NCBI RefSeq assembly: GCF_004027225.2
Contig: NC_044282.2
Span: 58,050,397-58,114,396, forward strand
Length of the DNA stretch: 64,000 nt
Direction: 5' to 3'
DNA from: Strigops habroptila
Lineage: Eukaryota; Chordata; Aves; Psittaciformes; Psittacidae
Part shown: piece by piece, positions 37,396 to 51,625 of the stretch
Numbering within the stretch: position 1 is the stretch's first letter
Layout of the letters: every line of letters begins with the position of its first letter
Position numbers and translations under genes: made by a program
The notes under the pieces: model-generated
What the model saw: the letters and a program-made list of their open reading frames with translations, nothing else
Database searches by the model: none
Told to the model about the DNA's origin: nothing

Positions 37396-39744
37396 TGGTG
37401 TTGTTCAGAGGACAGCTTAGCAGCACAGTCCCAGATGGCACTTTAAAAAAGAGCCCAGAAGGAATGAGTTATAGTGAGTTGCGCCAATACTGGTGGAAGT
37501 GCTGAGCCAGCACTGCTGGTGCTCCTGCCTGCTTCTGGATTAGTCTGAAATTAAACTCCACAGTCTTTGCATGTGCTCACACAGAGGCCAAGAACTGCCA
37601 ATGGTTACCATATTACAGGGCTGGATTGCTCTACTAAAGCCACTGGTGACATTCCTGAATGATTCCCATTATGAAGAGAACTGGATATTGCTTACTTGAT
37701 CCCTTTTGCAGGTGCCACATGCAGTGTGCACATAATGTCATGTGCTTCTCCCTTTAGAAACTTAGTTCATCATGCTCAGTTGAACTGGCTATGTAACTGG
37801 GAAAGCTGGTAATTGCGTATTATGTGTATATCCATGCATATCCACAGTATACGTGGATGCTGATCCTGCACTCCCACCGATGCTGGCTCCAATGAAGAGT
37901 CCTGAGATAAAATTTCTACCAATCTACCGACCAGACTGACCCTCTATTCTTTTAGTTTCCAACATGCTCCAGAAAATCATGTGTATATTCAAGTATAGGT
38001 ATATCTTTAGAAGTACCCTTGCCAAGGAATGAACTATTGTCCCCTACATCTTTGCTTCTACCTACTAGACACCCCAATTAACCACATACTTTCCCTCTTC
38101 CCTCATTGCTTTTGGTGCTACCCTAACCATACCCAGCTCTGTCTCATGAAATGAATGAGAGAATTCTCAGAGGCTGAGGGTGACCAGCATTTAGACTAAG
38201 GGTCCCAGCCTTTGCACTCAAAGCTTGAGCATTTTGAGTAGAAGACAAATAATCTTGGAGAAGACTCCTTTCTAGCTAGTAAAGCTAACACTGCCGAGAC
38301 AGACGTTCAAGCAGAAAGAATCAGGTACAGTCTGTAGGCGATATTTAACACCTCCTGAAGTTTGCACAAGCCAGACACGGTTCCTGATACACAGTTTGGA
38401 TGTGGCTGTCCTGTTTAAAAGACTGAAAAAGGCTTGGATGTGCCTAGGCGGTGCCCTTTAGACTCCAAACTAGCAAACAGATACATTTAGTGTTTGGGTC
38501 TCTAGCTATACAGTAAATGAAAGAGTGTACATCCCAGAACAGTTTACCAGAAGAATTCTATGGATTCATATTCCTCTTACCATATTACTTAGAATAGCAC
38601 AATGTATCCATATAAAGAAGTTTATTCCCTTTTGAGTTCTGGTGGAGGGAAAGAGAAGTGTTGCATGATTTTAACCAAATCTATCTGATCAAGTTCATGA
38701 AAAAATCTGTAAGACTTTCCTTGAGAAAAATTAGGCTGCTTTGCCTAAATTTAACTTTGTCAACAACTGCTTGCACAAAACTAGTGGGTTACCCAGAGCT
38801 ACCGACCCAAGGCAGAACTGCAGCCAAAGCACCACCATGTACTGCAAGTGTCACTCAGAGTGAGCACTCTTCTGTTTCTCTTGAGTTATCATATCCTTGT
38901 CATGGGAATCAGAGATCACATTTGTGTATCCTGGTGAATAAACTTTATCTGGCTCTGCTTCTTGCATTTCTGCAGAACAACATGGTAGCTTGTCTCCTGG
39001 TCTGTGCCTGAGACTGCAGCAGCAAAGAAGCTGCCATATTTTGGTCTGGGAATGACAAGGTATTTGTCACACCTAAGAGAGAGGATCCCTGCTCTGCCTG
39101 CACATTGATTTCAGTAGACAGACAATCTCCCAGATGGTTAATCCTGTACAACATCATTAGCCAAACACCAGATTACACTCCTATGCTCAGGGTCCCATCT
39201 CTGTTGTGAGGGTCTGCAATATTAGAATGTTGCCTGGCTTTCAGTATTCTTGCACTTACGGTACAGTAGCTGGTTTAGAAAATACACATGTATATAAAAA
39301 CTGTCATATATGTGACAGAATCCTCTACAGTAATGACCAAGAGTCTGTTGCCTTCACATTTCTATGGGTGAAATCATAGGTTTATTAGAGCTGGCATAAC
39401 TAGTCCCCAGGCATCTACTCAGTATTCTTTCTTTAGCTGAGGCCTGTTGTACCTCAGTTACCAACCTTCGAAGAGGAAAAAATTTGGAGCTTAGTTCCTC
39501 CCTGGCTCAAACCTTTGTATTTTTTTGGCTGTAGATTTAAGTTCCAAGAACTTGGATTTACATAAAGACATATCTGTTTGCACATAATTTGCAAGAGTTC
39601 CTTTTAGCCTATAATTGTGCTAAATATGGTTGTGGAGGCCACAGCATACCTAAAGTATTGCCGAATGGATTTTTAAGAGTAATTTTTTTTCAAAAGTGTG
39701 CTAAAATAGAAAGATCAGAGGAAAAAAGAAAAAGAGAGACGAAA
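37396..39744. other. Non-coding stretch
   Basis: No gene or repeat recognised. A 117-codon plus frame at 38658-39011 has no recognisable domain and unremarkable composition. Confidence 0.55.
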
Positions 39745-40018
39745 GATGGCCTTGTAGTTAAAATCCTGGCCTGCAATTCAAGAAATCTGGGTTCAATTTC
39801 CAGCTCTGCCACTTACTTCCTGTGTGACCTTGGGCAAGTTGGATAATCTCAGTGTGCTTCAGTTCATGGGCATACTAATAATATTGCCTTTGTCTTTCAT
39901 GCTGCCTAGAGCATGAGCACACCACGTGTTTGTTTGCACAGTACTTAGCACAACTGGGACCTGCTCTCAGCACAGCCTTCTTGCTCTACTGTAATGGTAA
40001 CAATAATAGTAATAATGT
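39745..40018 (+). mobile_element. Near full-length MIR-like tRNA-derived SINE
   Basis: A tRNA-like head with an A-box-like TAGTTAAAATCC and a B-box-like GGGTTCAATTTCC leads into the MIR core 'agctctgccacttacttcc', 'tgtgtgaccttgggcaagtt', 'tcagtgtgcttcag'. A tail follows with 'gtacttagcacaactggga' and a TAATAATAG-type end. The head-core-tail order and the very conserved 'ctgtgtgaccttgggcaag' core make this a confident call. It is the best-preserved old SINE in the window. Confidence 0.8.
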
Positions 40019-41904
40019 TTTCCCTCAATATTATGTGTTGAAAGAACAGAGTGGATGGTATAAAGGGGGTTCTTTTAGAGTCTTTGGTGGGTGATACCAA
40101 AAAGAAACAGCTTCCTTTCCTCTTCCATGGGAGCCCTTTGGTGACAATGTCATGCACAGCTCTACTGGACCTGAGAACCCAACAGAGGTTGCTGGATATT
40201 AGTGATGTCTTTTAGCACCTCGTTGCAGGGTGTAAGAGGTAAGAGACAAGTGTAGTCTACAAAATCCTACAAAATAATATGGAGCTGTGTGCTGTTAGGT
40301 CATCTATGACTTCAGCCTTATCTTGTTGAGTGCCATTATTCTCCTCTCTACCCAAGAAAGTCTTACTAAAGTGAGCTCAAAATAAAAGAGTCTGAGTGTT
40401 TTACTTCCCAGAGTAAACAGGTTGAAAACACTGGGGCTAAATATGGCTGTTAGTGTGGAGCACCTAATCCAGATGTGACTGGTTAAGCTTTGTGATGCCA
40501 AATTATGAGATTAGTGTGGATTTAGATCACTGACTGATTAGTCTAAGAATAACTTCAGTGTCTGAGCTCTGTCTTGGTTACCTGTGTTTTTGGAATAAGT
40601 GTAAGGGATCTGGAAATAACCTTAAAATAACAAATAAAAAGCTCACTTAAAGAAAACATGTGCTGTGTGTCTTGACAATCTGTCATCTGTCTAGCCTGTG
40701 TCGTTAGGAAAATCACTTCTCTTGTGAAAGAGAGGAAGGAGACTAGTCAAAGTCCCTATGTAAAGAAAAGGAGCTGAACAAAATTGAGTCGCTCCTGTGA
40801 GCTACTGTGCACATACACTGCTACAAAATGAGGCCAAGACTGTGAAGAAGGAGCAGTGCCTTTGGATGCTTAGCTTGCAGCAGCTTGGAGGTAGACCTGA
40901 TTTTTAGGGATTGGATGTTCAACAAAATGTGAAAAGCAGGACAAGATGGTCAACCAAAATAATATGTGTTTGTGACACAAAGGCCTGATGGATGACTTTT
41001 AGAAAAATGACTTTTCATTGTTGACACGTTGATACATACATTTAACCTCCATTTTCCATCCTACTGCTGTGGATGAATGAAAGCTGACTTTGATCTGCTG
41101 GCTGTCTTTCCAAAGTCTTTTTAAAGGGTACCTGTCATTTAGGGAGGCCTGGGAAAGACGGATGGTTTGACCTGGGCACCAGCTTTAAGAAATTATTGCA
41201 GTAGAGACTTGTTAGTCTGCAGCAAAAACTAATATAGAGAAAGCTGTGAGAGGTTTTGTGCAGCTCTTGCCCTACAAACGTGGAGCTTCTTTGCAGCCCA
41301 ACTGTTCCTGTGGCTAGTGGTGGGCTCCACTTGAGCTTCCACAAAGGTACTTTATTTCACATGGACAGGGTACTGTTCATCACATCTGTCTAAATATCTT
41401 TCAGGATTTCTTTCATAGTGTTCCCTTCCCCTCCAAAATATCTTCCTAAGATTTTTCATTTATTCGGGCAAAATATTTTGGCCTCAATGAAAAGCTTTGA
41501 AAATGTTTTTGGTTTATATATAACCTGGAATATCTTATCAAAGTAGGTATTTAGAAGGGGAATCCCCATATTTCTGAATAAAACTCCAAATTTCAACTTA
41601 AAATTTCTACCAATAAAAGTTCCCAGTATTTTAGAGATCAACGATACAGCATAATTTTACAAGATCAGTCTTTCAGGTTTACAGCACAATTCCAAAGCCA
41701 TATATCTTCTAGTTAGTGCACAGATATAAATCAAAAATAATTTATATCAAAATAGCTTTACAGTGGACTATAATATGAGATATATACATCTCCATGTTGC
41801 TGTATGAAAAAAGAAGGTACTTGCTTATATGAAATAAAAAGACTTTGAAAATGCATAAAAAGTCCTTTTTCCTCCTTCCAGTCTTGTTTTCTCTTAACAG
41901 TCTT

Positions 41905-41926
41905 GGGGTGGGGGTAGGGGAGGGGG
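41905..41926 (+). other. G-quadruplex motif
   Basis: Four runs of four or five G separated by loops of one or two bases (T, TA, A). This fits the strict G4 pattern with very short loops, which usually gives stable structures. No gene start is visible nearby. Confidence 0.8.
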
Positions 41927-44071
41927 AGATACAAGACACAAAGTAAACTCAAAACTTTCTAGAGAGATATGTTGTCTTTTAGGTTTTCAGTGTCTTGTTA
42001 CATCTCAAAAGTAAGAATGAAATATTTGGCTACTCTTTCACTGCTCTTTCAAGGAAATTACTTTTAGGATTATTCACATGTGTAATTTTCACTAATTTCC
42101 ATGTCCAAATTTTTTGCAAACTCATTAAGCTTTAGTCCTTTCACAGGTATGGAAAAAATATTATGCTCAGGAATTCTTCTTAATAACATTAACTTTTTAA
42201 CTCATGCAGTTTTGGGACTTAGAAAGTTTCTTCACCTGAGGTTTTTGTTTGTTATTCCAAATTTACTGCCAGAAACTTGACGCTTACTCTAGAAACATTT
42301 GTCCAAGACGGGTTCCAGAGATTAAAGACTGGGTTTACTTGAGTAGAGTGAATTTAAGACTATGAACTACTTTCTGTTAGAATCCTTATTTGCAAGTTCG
42401 GTTTATGCTCATGTGCTTGATTTACAGCAGAAGTAATTAAAAAAAAAAAAAAGAAACTGTTCAGTAAGTAATATAGAAAGAAGTATGGTAAAGAAGTTGC
42501 AAATTTATGTAATCTTTATTTCTGTGCTAACAGACATAAGTTTAAACTATAGTACCATCTTGACAACTCTAAAAGTCTATCATACTGGTATGAGAATGCT
42601 GTGAAATTGAGATCAGTCCTTTGATCCAGAAATTACTGATAATTGTGGCCTTTAATCAGGGAGAAGGGAAAGCTAGCAGCAGTGTTGGGGCGTAAGAACC
42701 ATATTGAGGCATTTTGGAGAGGTAGTTTTCTTATTTCATGTTAGCTGGCTACAAAGCAGACATGTAGAGCTGAGCTAGCAATGCATAGGGGAAATCAGTA
42801 GCATTTTTAAGACATGATTTCTCCAAACTGTGTTAGATGCCCACTTTCAGATGAGAATCACATGCTAAAGCCATGTTCTTTGGCCAAGCAGGACCAGGGT
42901 CGCTAAGATGGTTGAAAATTTTCCTTTCAGAAAATGGCAAATTTCTGTTATTTATTTTGATGTGATTCTTCATATAGCAAATGTGAAGTAATAGAAAACC
43001 ACAATACAAAGGGGAGATGTGAAGTATATAGATATGTCTGGGTATAGCCCTTTATATGTGTGGTTACGTTTGCCTGTTCATACATAGATATGCTCAAATT
43101 AAAAAGAAAGAGGTATGGAATGACAGAAGCCAAATGCTTTGATTGACCTTATGTATTTAGAGGGGAGAAGAGAAAATGGCAGTGCAGAGAAGGGGTTTGG
43201 TCCCTATGGAAACTTCAACATTTAATCTCAGTAAGGAGATGTTCTGATGGCATAGTTGCCCTGGTTCCCATGTCTGCCTAAATCCCACTTCTGGCTCAAT
43301 CTTGCTGAATGATGTGATTTTAGAAGCAGTGGTTTTAGAAATGGCACTGTTTTCCATGCCTTGTCTGGACTGTCATATTGGGTCCAGATTGGGTCAAGAT
43401 TGAATCACCCTGAACAAGCCATCATTTTGCTAATCTTAGTTTGGTTTCACTTCACTTACAGATACCACCCCCAGCCCATAATGATCCTTTGTGTCCTCTG
43501 CCGATGCCGTTCACGTTGGCAAGCTCGAGATCAGCTCCAAAAGCTGTAGGCACTCAGTCAATTATCATTATTGCTATAAAAAAAAATAATAATTCTTCCA
43601 GAGCAAGAGTGTTTCTCCGGCTTGATTTCAAACAGCGGCTCAAAATCCTCTCCAGCCCCAAAGTAAGAAAGAGTTATGTCTGGAATATTTCACTCTGGCT
43701 TTGAGAGAACAACTCTGTGTATTCCTCAGTGTGTGAGCGCTGGATGAATGGCAACGGCAGTTCAAACTGTTTATTCCTTTCTTAGCAATAATGTTTAGGT
43801 TCATGAAAGCCTTCCAAGATATATAGAATTCCTCATGCTGAGTAAGGGCTCCTTCACTTATTGCTTCTGCTACACACTATGGACCATTCTTATTATACCT
43901 CCCTCCCCATTCATACCACTATAGTTAGGGGACTCTCAATGTTGTCATTATAAGTACCTTATTTTTCAGGGTGTATAATTCAGCTGTAAAAAATTTGCCC
44001 TGGGCTGAAACTTGGCACATGAAGGCCAGAGAGAGGATTTTTGTGTTGATTATTTTTTTAAAGCAAGTTTT

Positions 44072-44102
44072 TAAAATAAAATAAAATAAAATAAAATAAA
44101 AT
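44072..44102. repeat. (AAAAT)n microsatellite
   Basis: Six tandem AAAAT-type units without interruption. Confidence 0.9.
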
Positions 44103-46286
44103 CTGTTCAGCCATATTATGTTGTAAAAAGTGCAGGAAAAAATAGAAGTTAGTGGTTTCAGATGCTTTTTTCAGACCTCTCCTGTGTAACTCAAAGCCAG
44201 CTTTGTTTTTTAAACCGAAATTTTCCAGGCTATTAGTCCATAATGTGAACTTGTGCCTTTCAGGTTTCTCTTTAAACACAGGCACACATGAAAAGAAGAG
44301 CTGAGTTATTTCAATTAGGAACGGGGGCTGCTGTAATTTAGTTTATGTGCACTTTTTCACAAGGATTTTATTTTTTTTTTTGCCTTCTGGAAGGCACATG
44401 GGTGCACACCACCTGAATAAGCGTTGGGGTGAGCACCTCTGCCCCTGCCTGCTGGTGTCTGCGTCTCTTTGCTGTGGGTCTGCTGGATCTCCAGAGAGTG
44501 CTGAACTGGGTCCTGCTCCATTAGTGAATCCACCGCCTTCCCCGCACTGAATAAATGTTAAGGCAGGACTGAACTTCCCAATGGGTGGTTTCTTCAGAGC
44601 TCAAGCAGGTCTAAAACTTAGTCTGAAGAAGTGAATGCATTTGGATTTAACTTTCAGGTCTCTGGGGTCCCAGTGCATTGTCTTGGCCACAGATCCATCA
44701 TCTTGTTCCTGAGGTGGGTTGGAAGATATTTCATTTAAATTCTGGTTGGCAAAGTCCATGAACATGACAGTTTTAAGCCTGTTGACTCTTGAGAAAACTG
44801 TGGCCTGGAGTTCAGATCCTGTATGAAATCACAAGTTAAAATTCACTAGGTGGCTGGTGCCTACTCCCTAGTTTGTTAACAGTTACAAAACCACAGCATG
44901 GCAGACTGTCTTTACAACACGGCTAAGGCTGTTTTAGCAATGGAGAAGGGCTCTGCAGAGGCAGAATTGTCTGCAAACAGCTCATGCCTGTGCAGGACCA
45001 ACTTATGAAGTGTTCTTAAATGTTTGGTTTCCCTAGTAGTTTTATTCTCAAGGGAAATCACATCTCTAAGACATAGAAGACCTGGTCTTTCATTTCATTA
45101 AAAGCAAAACAAACAAGAGTTCTCTCTTTCCAGTTCTAAAAATGACGTGCATTTCTCAAGGAAGAACTTAGATTGGTTTCTTAATTTTGATATTATTTTG
45201 ATGGTAAAATTTTATTTCAATAACAAACCCCAGGCTTCCATACCTTTAGAATAATAATTACTAGTGAAAGTATTTTGTAGAAGATCTGTGTGAGAAGAAA
45301 AAGATCAAAATAAAGTAATATGGATCCTATACTCAAAGATAAAAGTATGAAATTTTACATCACTACCTCTCAAAGTGACTCCACCAGATCTTCCTCTCAG
45401 TGGAAAAGTGTAAGTTGGTGGGTGAATGAGGGCATGCTTATCAAGGTGAGCAGCCTGAAGTATTGTAAGGAGCAGGGTGAAATGGCAGACACCAAGAAAA
45501 ATTCTACAAAGCCTGGCCACAAAAATATTAGTGCCCTTATCCTGCACATCTTCTTCTGGCTGCTGTTGCAGCTTTAGAAGAGACCCACCGGCGGTGTGAG
45601 GCATGAAGGGCTGATGTCTCATACACCCAGTCATCACTGGGACATTGTCTTAGCAAATGTCTATTTATGTGAAGGACCACTATTGCTTTTCCTGACTCTA
45701 GCAGACTGTTTATTCAGCACTAGGATATCCTTCAAGCCCAGTGCTTTCTCTTCAAAGAGGACCATTCTCTCTACTAGTTCAGTAGCTCAGAGATCAGGAT
45801 GCAAGCTGAATCACCAGTTCTTTTTTTCACAGCTGGAGAAACCTGGGTGACTTGTCCAGACCCAGAAAAAGACCAAATGGAAGTGGTTGGTAGATAACTT
45901 ATCTTTTATTTGTGTGTGCGTGTGTATCTAGAGTGTGTGGGGAAGAGTTGCTTGCAGTTGCCTTTCAACATGTTGTGATCCCCTAGCCAGGCCCTCATGG
46001 CTCCCATCAAAGAACACAGCTCTGTATGTTACCACAGATTTTGGGTTTCCAAGCCAGACGTGACTGTGAAATTCCATGGGGTGGAAAGCAGTTATCCCTA
46101 ACCCTCATCTCACCTGGTGGCATGGTCTACATGTGGGGTTTTCTGTTCACCCTGGGTGGCCATAGGATGACAAACCCGGACACATCAGTGCCACAATTTT
46201 TCAGGGTGGAATTTTGACATTCCTGGAGTTCAGATTTGCTCATTTGTATTTCTTTTAGCCAATTAATGCTGGCTCCAGACAGAGTT

Positions 46287-46334
46287 TGGTTTGGTTTTCT
46301 TTTTTTCTTCTTTTTTTCTTTTTTCCTTTTCTTT

Positions 46335-46370
<36 letters not shown>
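46287..46370. repeat. T-rich tract ending in a 34-T run
   Basis: CT-rich sequence grading into an uninterrupted T-run at 46337-46370. It could be the tail of an unrecognised minus-strand retroposed copy, but the sequence to its left shows no known element. Run length is uncertain in any assembly. Confidence 0.85.
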
Positions 46371-46371
<1 letters not shown>

Positions 46372-47654
46372 TTTGGGTTCTTTTTTCTGGTTAATTCAGT
46401 GCTCCTACTGGGGACTTGTAGGCAGAGAATACCACACACACAGGCACAGGCTCCTCCTCACGCCCCATGTTGCAGCCACCATTCCTGCAGACAAGGAAGC
46501 CGAAATGAAGCTGCCTAGAAAGCCTGTCATCACAGCTCGCTAACCAGCTGGAAGCCGTCCTGCCAAGCAAGGGGAAGAGCCACCCCTCGAAGAGTGCGAG
46601 CCCAGCCCCAGCCCCAGCCCATCCTTGCGGGTGAAGCGAAGCCTGTGGGGAGGACCTGGAGGCTGTTTTTGGTGTGTGACAGCACTCAGAACCCAAGCCA
46701 TAACAGCAGCACTTCGAAAACAGAAAAGAAACCAAAGTGTCTAATATTGCGTCAAGCCAACATCTATAAATCAACGTCTGCGAATTTATAAACTGTTCGT
46801 AAATTTAAGTGCTTTTTGGAGAGCTGTTTGTTATTATGTCACGGCTGGGAAGGGGGGTGAGGGAAAGTACTTATACTCACTCACTGTCTCCTGCTCTGGA
46901 CTTGCTCATACATTATTCGAGTGGGGAGAAGGAGCAGAAGTTATCTGGGCAAGGGAAGGCATTAGGGGGATGCTGCTGTTGTGCCCCAGAAGCATTTGGT
47001 GCGAGACAATCAGGAAGGATGAACCAGATTGAAACTACATTTGTGCCTTTCAAATTCCTCATCTGTCCTTTGGCTGTTTAGCCGTCCACTGGCTAACACA
47101 GCTTTAAAACAGCCAGAGAGACTTGCGGCAGGAGGCCCTCAGCCGCTACCTCCCTTTTCCCCCCCGGTGTCTCCAGGAGGCAGCAGAAGCACAAAATTAT
47201 CTCAGCAGCTCTGTAGCCCCTTTTCCCTCATGCTCTGAGTTGTGGTGACAGTCCCCGATGACTGTTCCTGCAGCACACCTCACTCAAAAGCACGTTGTAA
47301 AGCAGCATGATCAAGGGGGAACGAGATGTCACTGCTGTCATTGGGAACTGGTAAATGGCTTTGAGGGGGAAAAAGAATCCTTTGCAATCGTGCTCCATCC
47401 CCAGCTGAAACTTTTTCTGAGGTTCGACTATATTTGCATAACTTTTCCTCCCACCTCTATTCATTTTTGTTCCTTTACCACCTGCTGTTTCTACAGCCAG
47501 GATAAGGCACAAAAGTGTCCTGAAAGGAGTTGTCCCAGCCTGGTGGGAAACAGGAAGTATTGGAAGGCCTAAGAGGGTGTGAAAAGTTTTGGAGGTTACG
47601 TTCACAAAATAAGACATTGTTCTGGTACGGTGCTGCTCATTCAAGTGTCTCAAC

Positions 47655-47790
47655 ACTTTGCACGCATGAATGCGTTAAGCCTTATAAACCACCTGTAGGG
47701 AAATGGTATCCTCCATTTTATAGGTGATGAAATGGAAGTACTGAGCAAGCTGAGGCCAGATTTCAATCCTGAATGCGTCCAGTTAAGCTT
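47655..47790 (-). mobile_element. MIR-like SINE, antisense
   Basis: On the plus strand the antisense MIR core is visible: 'gcgttaagccttataaacca', 'cctgtagg', 'atcctccattttataggtga', 'gaaatgg', 'actgagc', 'gatttcaatcct'. These correspond in order to the MIR 3' half and core. Confidence 0.6.
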
Positions 47791-50700
47791 CTAAAACCAA
47801 ACCAGGGCACTGAAATAAGTATTCACAATCTATCAAGTCATGCTGATATGAAGGGAATGGTTGTGTGTTTAGTCAAACCCCGGCTTCCTGCTGAGCAACC
47901 TATTTCCTAAAACTTTGGCCTGGACTTTTACACCAAAGCCATGCAATCAGTGGAGACAAGCACTGGACACCGATCACTTGAATACTAATATACAAATGTG
48001 TGTTTGAATGTTCTCCAAACCATGCAAGACTCTTTAGTGAAATAAAAATCCTCTTGGAAGCCCACCTTGCTTCTGAACTGCATAAAATACCCCGAGAAGA
48101 ACCATCTTCCTGGAAGCCCAAAGCTCAAGGATAGGCAGAGCAGACATCAGTGTATTTTCTGAAGACCAGGGGAAGTTAATCAAAACATTCTCAGAGCTCT
48201 AAAAAATGGGTTTGGCACTGCTTAAGCAGCCCTTGGCAAAGATTTGAGGTTAGTTATCTACTTCACTTGAACATGACTTGAGCCGAAGCTCCTCATTTCT
48301 GTATTACATGTCCTGAGTTGACCTCCACTATTTCTGAGATACTCTGAAGCATAACAACTTTTCCTGCCCTTGCATGTTGCAGGAATAACTTGTCATGGCC
48401 TGTTTGCTGGTATTTACAATGTGTCTTTATGTTATAATGATTGTGTAATCTGGTAAATTTAATTCTTTCATTTCTGTAGTACATGTCAGCCTCTCTCAGA
48501 AAACGAACTGTCTCCATATGAAGGGACTAATCGACATTTCAAGGAATTAAACATTTCACTATTGTCATATTTATGGTGACTCTCTTAGCTCTTTTGTGAG
48601 GCTGCCAGGCAAGATTGTACTTAATGAATTTTAAATGTGTGGATTGGACACCCTAACCAAACATGCTGCTTGCAGGCTCAGGTAGATGTTTCTCCCCCGG
48701 TGGTATATTACACTTGTGGTTTTGGTTTCAAGGTTTTAAACCAAGCCTATTCCCCATAGGAAGCACCACAAGGACCAGCTCTGATCATTTTGGACAGAAA
48801 ACAATTGAGGGATTGAAGTGCCCTCAAAAGATCCTATGCTCTACTTCTAAAGAGGATTGTGAGGGTCTAGAGACAGGACATTGTAGGAAAGAGGTATTTC
48901 ATGAAATACAACCTATGCCTGTGTCCATCTGCCTGTAATCTCACTGCTGAGCCAGTGATCCATTATATATGTGTGTATCAGCACTTGCACCCTGCATTGG
49001 ATCACAATTCCCACCCCTGTTGCAGTGCCATTCATCTTATTGCACTCCTAGGTTATGCAGACACTTTTCTTTGGGCAATAGCAGAGATTACTCACACAGA
49101 AATAATCTTTTCCACTTTCAGAAGCAGTTAGACTTAAAAAGGAGATGACCCTGAGTGTAGAGAGATTGTTTTGTAGAGCCCATCTTTGAAAAGCTGTGAT
49201 AGGGAAGAGAACAGCTAAGGAATCCATACACCAATATATACTTAGAAGTCTTTAATGAAATTATATTGATGGGGACCTACATGGTGTTCTGGCTTGCCAA
49301 CATTAAATGGACTCCAGATGAGATGAGTGAGGTGGTTTGCTCAACTTGGAGCACACTGCCTGCAGACCCAGGCAGATGTGAATGCTTTACCAGAGCTTTC
49401 CTTAACTAGGAAGATGCAAAACACTGTTCTCATTAAAACTAAAAGAAAAAAAAAAGGAAAAGGGGGACATTCTGGCACAGTTATCTGACTTGTAGTGCTT
49501 TGGAGACACTGGGGACATATCTCCATATGTTTCAAGATGCAGAAGCAAAACACTGCTTGCACATCATCTAAAGAAAGGCAGCCTGGCAGCAGAGGAAAGT
49601 GCTGCAACCCTGACGGCGGGGATTAGGCCTTCATGATAGACTCAGAATAGGCTTTGCTGCTGACTTAACTAGTAACACATGACAGAGCAAGAAGTTTCAT
49701 GGAATAGCTGCACAGAAAATGAGTAGGAAAATCGTGGCTCAAAGCAAAGTCAGGGAGACAGCTATTTGCAGGGATTGCCTTCTGACAGCATTGTCTAGTG
49801 AATCCAGCCAAAGGACTTAACATGAGTGAAAAAAAGTGTCAAAGTCCTGGGTCCAAAGTGCAATTCTGTGCAGTCCATTTGTTAGGCACACTTGGTCCAA
49901 GCTTCTGCTGGAATAAAAGGTGAGCCAAAGGAAAATGGTGTCCAGAAGTTCAGAGCAACCCAGACAGCCATAACCACATGACAGGCCCAGAGGGAAGTTT
50001 TAAACCACCCACACAACAGCTTGCACAGCTTGCCAAAAAGTCAGATCCTTCGGCTGAGGGAAAAATAGCTTGCATCTGGATTCTGTGTTTGAAGCCTATG
50101 GTAGAGGAAGAAGAGAATGAGGAGGAGGAGCGGGAAATGTGTTCTGCACAAACCAGATTGCAGTTTGATTTGAAGCATGAAAGGAAGGAGTTTATTATTC
50201 TGATAGTAATAAGTCATTTCTCCCTATAAGCGTAGTACAATCTTCTATGAGTGGCAGATCAGCCAAGAACAAAATTAAGGACATTTCTAGCTTTTCAGTC
50301 CAGCCTGCCTTTGTTTATTTTAAAAATAAAACACAGCTCAATGTTTATTTGAATGAGTAGAGAACAGAAAGAGAAGTTCATCAGCTCCTAATCATGTGGG
50401 CTAAAAGTGAATTGTTGGCAGCTGAAACCACCATAAAGGGTCTGGCTGTGAAACAAGCTAGCGTGTTTAGATTGATGGTCAGGTATCTATGTTTTGTAAA
50501 GGCAAAGCTGATCAAATAATAAGGTATTGACTTTTGAGTCAGAGGACTAAAATGATACTCATGTTTGTGGGGCTGACATCATGCACAATCAAGAGTAAAT
50601 CATGACCTTCAATCTTGTTTTCTTCTATATGGTGGCAGTTGAGAAACAGTGATGCTTGTCTTTGAAAATTCTTGAGGGCGAGGTATCCACATTGCTGCCT

Positions 50701-51461
50701 TTAGCTGTAGTTTGGCCACAGGAGCTAAATCTGGAGTAGAAAATCAAACGGTATCAAGCCTTGGCCTGAGCACTGCAACTTGATTATTCGTGGCATTAAA
50801 TTGTTGGTATTATTGCTGGCAAACTGTTGGCCCAGACCAAAAGTGCTGTCAGCAATTTACAGCCATGGGCATGGAGTTAGCCCAGGCCAGGGGCTGCTCC
50901 ACATAGCATTGTGGATATGGTCACAGTGTCTGGGACACTTAGGGAGTTGAGACTTGCATCAAAGGTACATCCACTCTGTCCCAGTTGGTCTCAAGGGTGG
51001 GGAATGGGCCCTCCCACTGTTCAATTATTAGAACTAGTGTAGCCAAAATGTCCATAGAGTGGTTAGAAAGGGGAAGCCTTGGGTTCTTTGCTGGCGGGTT
51101 GAGCTGCTGGATGCCTGAGGTTGTTGCTCTTACGCCTGGAGGACATGAAGGGAGAGCTTAGGGCTGTGCTTACATAGGGAGCTGCAGCAGGAGCTTCATC
51201 CTGAAAACTGGCCTATGTTGCTTCTTGTGCATTGGTGACACAGCATGTAGGCTGGCACACATGTAGGCTTGGCATAGCCAAGATCCTGTGGGAATGAAAG
51301 GTAAAATGTAATTTTTCACCCTTTTCTTGGTACCTGTCCCATGCTCACATAAGACAAAACAGACTTCGGGCTTTGGGCACCAGATGACAGTGCTGCAGGA
51401 GGAAGGTGCGTGGTGAAGCAGAGGATGAGGCATTCTGATTGCATCTTCATCATCAGCTCCC
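47791..51461. other. Non-coding stretch
   Basis: No exon, RNA gene or transposon recognised. A short A-run lies near 49440-49453. Confidence 0.55.
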
Positions 51462-51625
51462 TCTGACCTCAGGCAAATTACTTAACCTCATTGCTTCTAT
51501 TTCCCTTGCTGCCACATGGGGATAATAATACCATCACGGGATGGTTGTGAGCATTATTTAGCATATGTAGAGCACTTTGAAGATGAAAAGCTTTTAATGA
51601 CTGCTGGGGATTACTAAAGCTGTTC
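51462..51625 (+). mobile_element. MIR-like SINE, 3' two-thirds
   Basis: 'ctctgacctcaggcaaatta', 'cttaacctcattgcttc', 'catggggataataatacc', 'gatggttgtgagcattattt', 'gtagagcactttgaagatg'. This is the MIR core and 3' part in the correct order; the tRNA head is missing or too diverged to see. Confidence 0.7.

Larger units (their letters stand above)
40019..47654. other. Non-coding stretch
   Basis: No supported gene. It contains the G-quadruplex motif at 41905-41926, an AAAAT repeat at 44072-44102 and the long T tract at 46287-46370. Open frames here are up to 127 codons (46391-46774, minus strand) without recognisable domains. Confidence 0.5.

Noticed and set aside
46286..46543. Phenylalanine-rich frames
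   Set aside because: They are translations of the T-run.
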